Assembly: GCA_002343185.1 (NCBI GenBank)
Contig: DDRT01000008.1
Span: forward strand, 674 to 38,654
Source of the DNA: Deltaproteobacteria bacterium UBA2409
Lineage (GTDB): Bacteria; Bdellovibrionota_C; UBA2361; DDRT01
Direction: 5' to 3'
Length of the DNA: 37,981 nucleotides
The position numbers and the translations under genes were made by a program. Positions 23,371 to 30,288 of this stretch are shown piece by piece. How positions within the stretch are numbered: the first letter of the stretch is position 1; the number at the start of each line of letters is the position of its first letter. Under the pieces are notes generated by a model, which did not search any database, was not told where the DNA came from, and worked only from the letters and a program-made list of their open reading frames with translations.

Positions 23371-24687
23371 TCAATCTACCAACTTCTCCAAAATCCCCAG
23401 ATCAACCGAATACAGAGGCAGGTTGTAAATTATTCTATTGTCTGCCGAAACTACTTCAAATGGTGCAAGTGAAACTAGAATGCCTTTATTTAAACCTGCA
23501 ACCTGGTTATAGGCTTCTAATGCATAAAGGTGCTTCCTGGACAATTTTAAGCTTGCCTTACACTCAACTGGGATAAGGGTATTTTCAGTTTTAATAACGA
23601 AATCAAGCTCCGTGCTGCCCTGACTACCACTTTTCCATCCACTGATTGATAGCAAACCAGGACAGGAGATAATTTCCAGTAGCAAAGCATTTTCGATCAG
23701 GCCACCCAATGGAGTGCGCTGAGCACTGGTTTGCCCCGGTAGTACTGATATATCTGGAAATGGCATCTGCCTTAAATATTGAGCGATACCTGTGTCATAC
23801 AGGTACCTTTTTGGATAAAACGTACTTGTTGTTGAATTTCCTTTTTGCTCAATTTCATAGGTTAATTTCCAAGCATTAAGCACACTGGATAAATTTCTGG
23901 CCAGAGCAAGCTTATCGGCAAGATGTGTATATTTTGATGAATATCCCAGGTTATTTGCCACCCCTTTCAACGCCTGAATAAAGATCTCACGGTTTTTGTA
24001 TTCAGTTTTTCTGATGAAATCTTCTACCTGCGACAAGAAAATATCTGTAAGAATCTTAGCCCATGGTATTTTTTCAATATAACTATTAATTACTTCCGGC
24101 AGTCCTCCAATTTTAAGATAAATATCCAGCTCTTTAAGTAAAAGCTGATGGGTAAGATCTGATATTTTATTTTTTAATGGATTTTTCTTGAATCCCTCGA
24201 GTTCTTCCAACAGTGCATCTTTTTTAAAAGCTTCTAAAAATTCACCAAATGTTAATGGCGTAATTAAAATTGAAGTATAGCGACCTACCGGGATCCGTTG
24301 ATTGTCCCTGAAAATTCGGCTCATACTTGACCCTGTTAAAATTACCTTACAATGTCGCCAATCCTCCTTAAAGCTCCTGATGAAGGCGCCAAGCTTTTCG
24401 CTTTCCTGCGCTTCATCAATAAACAGAAGATGGCCAGGTTCATCCTTTAAGCCGTAATCATTTTTTAAAAGTAGCTCTAATTCTTTAAATGTTTTGGCCT
24501 CATCGATCGCCCGTAAGGCCGACAGATCTTTTTCAAGATTAATCCTTACAGCGAGGGGGCTATCCTTAATTGCCGCTTCTACTATTGTAGTCTTGCCAAC
24601 TTGACGAGCACCTTCAACTAATAAAACGTTTCGATTTTCTCCTTCTATAAAATTAGTAATATCAGCAAGTTGTCGTCGATTAAACAT
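23371..24687 (-). CDS. AAA ATPase with DUF4143 C-terminal domain
   Basis: This 438-residue protein belongs to the AAA_14/DUF4143 family, often found as single accessory genes of uncertain role. Walker A is GARQVGKTT (26-34), Walker B LLFIDEAQ (87-94) and sensor TGSS (118-121). The C-terminal third has ELDFVI...LIPVECKAS, the E-x-D ... E-x-K pattern of a PD-(D/E)XK nuclease-like fold. It stands alone, convergent with sufU, with its own AT-rich upstream region containing a direct repeat. Such genes are commonly acquired horizontally; I see no integrase or insertion element here. Confidence 0.9.
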   Translation of the reverse strand: MFNRRQLADITNFIEGENRNVLLVEGARQVGKTTIVEAAIKDSPLAVRINLEKDLSALRAIDEAKTFKELELLLKNDYGLKDEPGHLLFIDEAQESEKLGAFIRSFKEDWRHCKVILTGSSMSRIFRDNQRIPVGRYTSILITPLTFGEFLEAFKKDALLEELEGFKKNPLKNKISDLTHQLLLKELDIYLKIGGLPEVINSYIEKIPWAKILTDIFLSQVEDFIRKTEYKNREIFIQALKGVANNLGYSSKYTHLADKLALARNLSSVLNAWKLTYEIEQKGNSTTSTFYPKRYLYDTGIAQYLRQMPFPDISVLPGQTSAQRTPLGGLIENALLLEIISCPGLLSISGWKSGSQGSTELDFVIKTENTLIPVECKASLKLSRKHLYALEAYNQVAGLNKGILVSLAPFEVVSADNRIIYNLPLYSVDLGILEKLVD

Positions 24688-24719
24688 AAATCTATACTTT
24701 TAATTAGTCTGATTATTAT

Positions 24720-24762
24720 AAATGTCGATTTTTAATTACTAATTGTACTAAAAATGTCGATT
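24720..24762. repeat. Direct repeat AAATGTCGATT x2, 32 bases apart, upstream of the DUF4143 ATPase
   Basis: AAATGTCGATT occurs at 24720-24730 and 24752-24762. The 32-base period equals about three helical turns, and both copies lie within 75 bases upstream of the ATPase start, so a regulator could bind both on one face. Only two copies are seen. Confidence 0.4.
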
Positions 24763-24797
24763 CTTGTAAATAATTATTTGATTTCTCGTAACTGCTT

Positions 24798-24834
24798 AAA
24801 AAGTTCGGGCTAAGCGACCCTCTTAGCCCCGAAA
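24798..24834 (-). terminator. Rho-independent terminator for the 24962-26967 gene pair
   Basis: TTCGGGCTAAG (24804-24814) pairs with CTTAGCCCCGAA (24822-24833) through eleven base pairs with one bulged C and a 7-base loop. On the minus strand the stem is followed by CTTTTT. It lies about 130 bases beyond the end of the minus-strand gene at 24962. Confidence 0.65.
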
Positions 24835-24961
24835 AGGAAAAAGCTATTTGATTTTGCTAAGTTAAGTGCTTTCTGGAGCATGATTCAAAAACAGACAACT
24901 TTTTTTGAATCGTATGTCAATAAGCAAATCAGGATCTTTAAAAGAGCCCCTACTCATCCCT

Positions 24962-26404
24962 CTACTTAAACATGTTTCTCTCTTTGATGATCTTAGCTGC
25001 AGATGTAGGAACGCTCTTCTCCCATTCACTATCTCCATCCCTGATTTTTTGTAAAATATCCCTGGAAAAAATAGTAAAATGCTCTGGGGAGAATTTTTGA
25101 ATGGCTTCAATGTTACCAGAACTAAGAAGATGCATATAAAGATATTTTAAATGTGGAAGCACTCTAACATCCTGGGCAGTTACTAGATCTGGCAGTTCGT
25201 GATGCTCTGCTATAAGTTCTCTATCATCGATCGTAGCAAGATATCTGGTATATGCATCTCTAGACATCGGATAAACGTAAAGCTTGACTGAGGCTGCAAA
25301 CAATCTGCCTAACGCTTCAAGGATTCCACCTTCAAGGTTCGAATAAAATTTCTCGTTAAAAATCTGAAGAAGTGAATTTATTCCCATCGCCATTCCAAGC
25401 ATCTCATGGGTATATCTTCTAAAGTAACGGGTTAGTCTGTGATACTCGGAATAATCTGAGATTAGAACAGTATGGCCAAGTGAGCTTAAAGTATCAGCTC
25501 TTGCAATAAAGTCAGTATCATCAAAGGAGCCAGAGGCTAATAAATTTTTTAGAGTAATTTCAAATAAAATTACCGGATCTTTTTCTTTCACAGAGGGTAT
25601 AGCCAAAAACTGATCAAGCGCACCGTTTAACATATCAACATTGACGTGGGTTACCGGTCTAAAACTTCCCCTTTGAACTAGTATGGGCCTTTTATAAAGA
25701 ACCTCAGAAGGTTGAAGCACTCTTCCATCAGGAGAGAACATAATAGCCTCTGTTAATTCATGCTGAAGAAGCTTCAAGCTCATAAGTCTATTATCAACAT
25801 GCGACATCTCAGGCCCTGAGAACTCAATCATATCAACTTCAATTCTATCAATTGAGAGTTCGTCAAGTAGACTTTCTACGAACTTATCAGGATTATCTCT
25901 AAGATATAGGGCTCCATACAAAAGATTTACTCCTATAATACCTAAAGCCTGTTGCTGAAGAAGATTATCCCTATCCTTCATCCTTACATGGATAATTATA
26001 TTATTAGGCTGACTAAGTGGAGAACTTTGGAATCTAACTCCTAGCCATCCATGACTTTCGTTTGCTCCCTGAAAACTTCTTGCTGCTACAGTATTTGCAA
26101 AAACAAAAAAAGCTGTGTCAGAGCCACGCTTCGACGATAATCGCTCAAGTAACAAAAGATATTCATGATCCAGCATGTTCCCGAGACGTTCTTTTGAGAC
26201 GTACCTTCCAACCCGTCCGTATATACTGTCACTAAAAGTCATGTCATAGGCTGATATCGTTTTAGCTATAGTCCCTGCTGCTCCCCCAACCCTAAAAAAG
26301 TGTCTCGCTACCTCCTGACCTGCACCGATCTCTGCAAATGTTCCGAAAAATCTTTGATCTAGGTTTATCTGTAAGGCTTTTCTGTCTGCTGTGAGAGGTT
26401 CCAT
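24962..26404 (-). CDS. Conserved-looking protein of unknown function, 480 aa
   Basis: This is a soluble protein without signal peptide or membrane helices. The N-terminal region is strongly patterned and looks highly constrained: LDQRFFGTFAEIGAGQEVAR, GGAAGTIAKTISAYDMTFSD, then IYGRVGRYVS. A central region has FFVFANTVAARSF, HGWLGVRFQ, IIIHVRMKD and ALGIIGVNLLYGA. I do not recognise a catalytic motif and give no function. The rest is mixed helical. It follows the 164-residue gene after 68 bases on the same strand, and a terminator lies after it, so the two probably form one transcript. Confidence 0.8.
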   Translation of the reverse strand: MEPLTADRKALQINLDQRFFGTFAEIGAGQEVARHFFRVGGAAGTIAKTISAYDMTFSDSIYGRVGRYVSKERLGNMLDHEYLLLLERLSSKRGSDTAFFVFANTVAARSFQGANESHGWLGVRFQSSPLSQPNNIIIHVRMKDRDNLLQQQALGIIGVNLLYGALYLRDNPDKFVESLLDELSIDRIEVDMIEFSGPEMSHVDNRLMSLKLLQHELTEAIMFSPDGRVLQPSEVLYKRPILVQRGSFRPVTHVNVDMLNGALDQFLAIPSVKEKDPVILFEITLKNLLASGSFDDTDFIARADTLSSLGHTVLISDYSEYHRLTRYFRRYTHEMLGMAMGINSLLQIFNEKFYSNLEGGILEALGRLFAASVKLYVYPMSRDAYTRYLATIDDRELIAEHHELPDLVTAQDVRVLPHLKYLYMHLLSSGNIEAIQKFSPEHFTIFSRDILQKIRDGDSEWEKSVPTSAAKIIKERNMFK

Positions 26405-26472
26405 GACCTCTATTATCGATCTAATTTAATGTTCTATCTAGGTTATTTTCATGATCACACAGAATGACCGCG

Positions 26473-26967
26473 TCACCCAACAGCCCTTTTTGGAAACTCG
26501 ATAACTTTTCCACCTGGTTTTACCTCAGAAACAAGTTGAATTGGCGGAGCTGGAACTTTTGATTTTTCAATAATCTGCCCTACTTCATGAGCAGCAGCTT
26601 GGGATGCTTGAGTTCTTGCTTTAAGAACTACTAACTCCTGTGCTAGTAATGATGACTTTATATAGTCCCCATTTTCAGCGGCTCGGGTTAATTCGAAATG
26701 TCTCTTTTTGAGCTCATCCTCAGAGTCTTTCCAGGATGATAAAAAAATCTCTCTTATACGGTATAGCCCTGGCCCAACTGTTTTTGTTTGAGGGGAAGCT
26801 AAAAGATCAGTTAATTCTCGTACCAGTGTTTGATTTGCATCTCTCCATTCGGCTATCTGGGAATCTGAGGCCTGGCTCCCCTTGCCCATCGATGTGTATA
26901 GCCTTACCGCTTTTCTGCTTTTAATTAATAACTCGTGAACCCTCTCAACTAAGCTTCCCTTCTCCAC
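26473..26967 (-). CDS. Hypothetical helical protein, 164 aa
   Basis: No family recognised. The protein is mainly charged helix (about residues 1-125), likely coiled-coil in part (DSEDELKKRHFELTRAAENGDY, shown in part: DSEDELKKRHFEL), with a Pro-rich linker (KVPAPPIQL) and a short basic C-terminus (VIEFPKRAVG). The ATG follows GGAGGG-like sequence, a good Shine-Dalgarno. It precedes the 480-residue gene and may work with it. Confidence 0.7.
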   Translation of the reverse strand: MEKGSLVERVHELLIKSRKAVRLYTSMGKGSQASDSQIAEWRDANQTLVRELTDLLASPQTKTVGPGLYRIREIFLSSWKDSEDELKKRHFELTRAAENGDYIKSSLLAQELVVLKARTQASQAAAHEVGQIIEKSKVPAPPIQLVSEVKPGGKVIEFPKRAVG

Positions 26968-27108
26968 CCTCCATTAATAACAAACTCACTTAAAAATGGA
27001 AGCCTATAATGAATCAAAACTTGCCAAGTTGCTGTCACCGATTAGGCAAAATTTTCCGGATAATACCCCAAATAGCCCTATAAGGGTCAGCTAATTACAT
27101 TTGGCACT

Positions 27109-27124
27109 TGGCACTCCATTTGCT
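27109..27124 (+). promoter_or_regulatory. Sigma-54 (RpoN) promoter match
   Basis: TGGCAC-TCCAT-TTGC-T matches the -24/-12 consensus (TGGCAC-N5-TTGCW) exactly, including spacing. A second TTGGCAC copy overlaps just upstream. The predicted start is near 27135, about 53 bases before the GTG of the glycosidase gene. No enhancer-binding protein is encoded nearby. Confidence 0.6.
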
Positions 27125-27187
27125 CAATAGCCTAGTGTCAGGCTTAGTCGTTGCCCCCAAGAAACAATTGGGCCTGGACAAATCCTT

Positions 27188-27964
27188 GTGGAATACACAG
27201 GGACACTACTGCGCTGGGTCGGCTGCTTTTCGAGAGTGGCCGGCCTTTTTTTTTCTGCTAGACTAGTCCCCTTCGTGAGAGTCTTTGCTATTCTACTACT
27301 ATCTATTTCAGTATCTGCTCAAGAATCAGGTAGTTTTGGATCAAGTGGTTTTTTTAGCAGCGAAATCACATATGTGAAAATTCCAAAAACAATGGAGGTT
27401 AAAGTACTAAGAACTATAGATTTTGCTCTAAACAAAGCTACTGCCTCTCAGATATGTAAACTCTCTAAGGCAGTAGTTTGCATCAACGCCTCTTTCTTTG
27501 ATGAAAATAATAAGCCACTAGGTCTCCTAATAACCAGAGGACTTGCCCTTCAAAATCTTCATGCAGGAGGCAACACCCTAACAGGGATCTTCGCTAAAAC
27601 TAAGGATGGTTTTTTCATATCAGGAAGAAAAAATCTTTCCCTCAAATCAGCTCTTGAGGCTATTCAAGCAGGGCCAAGACTTTTTTCAAAGGGCAACTTG
27701 GTTGAAGGAGTACATCCACTATCATCAAGAAAACAATCTGGGGTTTGCGTAGACAAACAGGGAGATGCTGTTTTCTATCTTGTACGAAGCGGAATATTTG
27801 GAACGTCTCTAGAGTGGCTATCTGATCAATTTAAAAAACTTGACTGCGTTGAAGCTCTAAACTTAGACGGTGGGGGTAGCTCACAGATGTATATTGAGGG
27901 AGGAGCTTCGATTGAAGGTGATTATTCTGTTCCGATATTTTTAGGAGTATTTGCAGGTTTGTGA
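27188..27964 (+). CDS. Exported phosphodiester glycosidase (NAGPA-like) family protein
   Basis: The domain is the NAGPA/phosphodiester glycosidase family (PF09992), which cleaves phosphodiester-linked sugars and occurs in envelope or exopolysaccharide genes. Diagnostic blocks are VCINASFFDENNKPLGLLI, IQAGPRLF and ALNLDGGGSSQMY near the C-terminus. A signal peptide is clear (FVRVFAILLLSISVSAQE). The GTG at 27188 has no Shine-Dalgarno, and the stretch before the signal is odd; an internal GTG in FVRVFAI would give a normal signal peptide, so the start is uncertain. A sigma-54 promoter match lies upstream. Confidence 0.85.
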   Translation: MEYTGTLLRWVGCFSRVAGLFFSARLVPFVRVFAILLLSISVSAQESGSFGSSGFFSSEITYVKIPKTMEVKVLRTIDFALNKATASQICKLSKAVVCINASFFDENNKPLGLLITRGLALQNLHAGGNTLTGIFAKTKDGFFISGRKNLSLKSALEAIQAGPRLFSKGNLVEGVHPLSSRKQSGVCVDKQGDAVFYLVRSGIFGTSLEWLSDQFKKLDCVEALNLDGGGSSQMYIEGGASIEGDYSVPIFLGVFAGL

Positions 27965-27990
27965 CTTTGCGTGTGTTTGTAATAAAATTT

Positions 27991-28054
27991 AAACACAGAG
28001 GTCTCAGAGTTACGCAGAGTATTTACTCTGTGAAACTCTGCGGCCTCTGCGTTT
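27991..28054. repeat. CAGAG-type palindromic repeat, copy 1
   Basis: This imperfect long hairpin contains CAGAGGTCTCAGAGTTACG on the left and AACTCTGCGGCCTCTG on the right, around a CAGAGTATTTACTCTG core. A related copy in the opposite orientation is at 32591-32662. It lies between the convergent glycosidase and histidine kinase genes and may act as a two-way transcription stop. Confidence 0.85.
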
Positions 28055-28071
28055 CAAACTCAACTCAATTA

Positions 28072-29571
28072 TTACTTAGCTGACTGATATTTCGAAAGTA
28101 AAGATCTAACTTCTTCGGCTTTGAATGGTTTAGCCAAAAAATCATTCATTCCAGCTTCAATGCATTTTTTCTTATCTTCTGCCATTGCATGAGCAGTCAT
28201 GGCGATAATTGGAATATCAGGATAGATTTTTCGGATCTCCTCAGTCGCTTGATAACCATCCATCTCAGGCATTTGTATATCCATTAATATAATATCTACA
28301 TCACCACTCATCGATTCGACAGCTTCTAGTCCTGAGCTAACAACGATGGGTTTATGGCCAAACTTATCTAATAGATTTGCAATCAATCTTTTATTTATTA
28401 GATTATCCTCAGCAATCAATACTTTTAAAGATTCACCATCATTGCTTTTGACTACTTCCTTAATCTGCTCCGGCTCTCCCTTCATCACGGGAATTGAAAA
28501 CCAAAATTCGGATCCTTCTCCCTTTTTACTTTTTACCTTAAGTTCGCCACCCATCAGTTTGACAAGTTCTGCAGCGATCGTTAACCCTAATCCCGTTCCT
28601 CCATATCTTCTGCTTGTAGAGCTTTCTTCCTGACAGAATGGGAGAAATATCTCCTGTAACTTATCCTCTGAAATGCCTATTCCAGAATCGATTACCTGGA
28701 TTTCAAGCCTCTCAGAATCACACTCAGATCTAAGAAGCACACTACCTCCCCTTGAGGTGAATTTTATTGCATTACCAATAAGATTACTTATCACCTGAGA
28801 AAGTCTGTGTTCATCTCCAACAATAGATTTATCTCCCTTGATCTCTAGAGATAGTTTTACTCCCTTTCTGTCAGCAAGGGGCATTAGAAGCTTCACTACC
28901 CTTAATAAGGTCTTCTCCACTTCAAAGGCCTGATCAATAATCACTGTTTTTCCTGATTCTATCCTTGAAATCTCAAGTATGTCGTTAATTACAGCAAGCA
29001 AGGTAACAGAAGAGTTACTTATGGTCTCAGCAAAATCCTTCTGCTCCAATGAAAGCTCAGTCATTAAAAGTAATTCTGCATTGCCTAAGATTCCATTTAA
29101 TGGAGTTCTTATTTCGTGAGACATATTAGCTAAAAATCTTGTCTTTGCCTCTAAAGCTAGTTTTAGGTTTGTAATATCTGTACCGATACCAATTAAGCCT
29201 TTAATCTTTCCACTAGGATCTCTATGCGGAACCAGTGACAGCTCAACCCAAAACTCCTTTACTTTAAGCTCCCCCCTCCAAGACTCACCAGAGGAGAAGA
29301 TCTTTTCAAGTGTTTCTAAAAACCAGGGCTCTCTAAAGTATCTTGTAAAAGGTGTCCCGATAGGATCACAGTCTAATAGGTTCTGAAGCAACTTGTTAGC
29401 ATGAGTTACCACAAGGCTCCGATTACAAACAAAAACCATTGCATGCTCTCCAAGTGCAGAAATCATGTCAGAACGTTGTCTTATCAATAAGCCTTGGCTC
29501 CTTTGAAAATAAGCTCTAAACGCAAACAGAATTGCGATCCCAGAGGCAATGGCTGGAATAATTGATTTCAC
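28072..29571 (-). CDS. Hybrid sensor histidine kinase with PAS and receiver domains
   Basis: Order in the 499 residues: one N-terminal hydrophobic helix (about 3-20), PAS domain (about 38-135), HisKA with H152 (MSHEIRTPLNG), HATPase_c with N267 (NLIGNAIKFT), DSGIGI (295-300) and GGTGLGL (324-330), then a receiver domain (about 383-496) with phosphoacceptor D431 (LMDIQMPEMDG), T459 and K481. There is no extracellular sensor domain, so the PAS is the likely sensor, reading a cytoplasmic or redox signal. No partner response regulator or Hpt protein is adjacent, so phosphotransfer must go to proteins encoded elsewhere. Confidence 0.95.
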   Translation of the reverse strand: MKSIIPAIASGIAILFAFRAYFQRSQGLLIRQRSDMISALGEHAMVFVCNRSLVVTHANKLLQNLLDCDPIGTPFTRYFREPWFLETLEKIFSSGESWRGELKVKEFWVELSLVPHRDPSGKIKGLIGIGTDITNLKLALEAKTRFLANMSHEIRTPLNGILGNAELLLMTELSLEQKDFAETISNSSVTLLAVINDILEISRIESGKTVIIDQAFEVEKTLLRVVKLLMPLADRKGVKLSLEIKGDKSIVGDEHRLSQVISNLIGNAIKFTSRGGSVLLRSECDSERLEIQVIDSGIGISEDKLQEIFLPFCQEESSTSRRYGGTGLGLTIAAELVKLMGGELKVKSKKGEGSEFWFSIPVMKGEPEQIKEVVKSNDGESLKVLIAEDNLINKRLIANLLDKFGHKPIVVSSGLEAVESMSGDVDIILMDIQMPEMDGYQATEEIRKIYPDIPIIAMTAHAMAEDKKKCIEAGMNDFLAKPFKAEEVRSLLSKYQSAK

Positions 29572-29667
29572 CTCTTATGATATCGGCGATCCGACCTACG
29601 AACTTTACCTAAACTCTGATACTGTACCTTGGCATATAACTGTTATTTGGTTTAATGTCCTAATATC

Positions 29668-30288
29668 ATGAAGTTATTGATATCTTTAATCTTATTACCT
29701 CTTACCGTCTTTGGAACCGACAAGTTCCCGAAAATGAAACCCGGTGGATGGGAGCTCTCGATGAATATCCCAGAGATGAAGTTCCCAATTAAATCCACCT
29801 ACTGCATCGATGAGACAACTCAGAACAAATTGCTTCAAAGCTCACAGAAAGATATGGGAAGTTGCGAAACTCCAAGGTTCAGTCGATCTGGTGACACATT
29901 TACAACCGAAACTACATGTCTTGAGGGTGGTAGAAAGGCAAATATAATATCTACTATGAACTTTAGTGGAGATAGTTTCTTTACAAGCAATATAAAAGTA
30001 ACTTCAGATGATGGCACACAAACCCTAAATGGCTCCGGTAAACATGTTGGTGAATGTCCTACTGGAATGAACCCTGGTGATGTTAGAGTGATGAACTTTT
30101 CCCGGGAAAACATTGAAGCCATGATGAGACAGTTCAAACGCAGTTCAGCTTTGAGTATAGAAAGATTCAGGGCAAACGAAGCAATATTTTCTACGGCGTG
30201 TTTTGGCTTCGCCAAGCCCACGCTCGCCCTGCCATGCTCTCGCAGTTTTGAGCTTTTTAAGCTCAAAACTGTTTCGCGCAGGGTTTAG
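29668..30288 (+). CDS. DUF3617-like exported protein with a repeat-encoded C-terminus
   Basis: A signal peptide (MKLLISLILLPLTVFG) is followed by a DUF3617-like domain: MKPGGWELSM, TYCIDETTQ, a second Cys in GSCETP, and ETTCLEGG. Function of the family is unknown; members are periplasmic. Residues about 164-206 (from IERFRANEA on) are encoded by repeat family A copy 3, so the original C-terminus was probably near residue 163. The TAG stop is the last triplet of the repeat and abuts the ATG of the antiporter. The tail is unlikely to have been selected for function. Confidence 0.82.
   Translation: MKLLISLILLPLTVFGTDKFPKMKPGGWELSMNIPEMKFPIKSTYCIDETTQNKLLQSSQKDMGSCETPRFSRSGDTFTTETTCLEGGRKANIISTMNFSGDSFFTSNIKVTSDDGTQTLNGSGKHVGECPTGMNPGDVRVMNFSRENIEAMMRQFKRSSALSIERFRANEAIFSTACFGFAKPTLALPCSRSFELFKLKTVSRRV
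30157..30288 (+). repeat. Dispersed palindromic repeat family A, copy 3 (inside a coding region)
   Basis: This 132-base copy has the same orientation as the gene it ends. It contains the first hairpin (TTTTGGC-TTC-GCCAAG), outer CCCTGC (30227-30232) / GCAGGG (30278-30283) arms, and an inner perfect hairpin with 13-base arms and a TTT loop at 30243-30271 (CAGTTTTGAGCTT / AAGCTCAAAACTG). It supplies the last 43 codons of the DUF3617-like gene and an AGGG before the next ATG. Confidence 0.93.
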
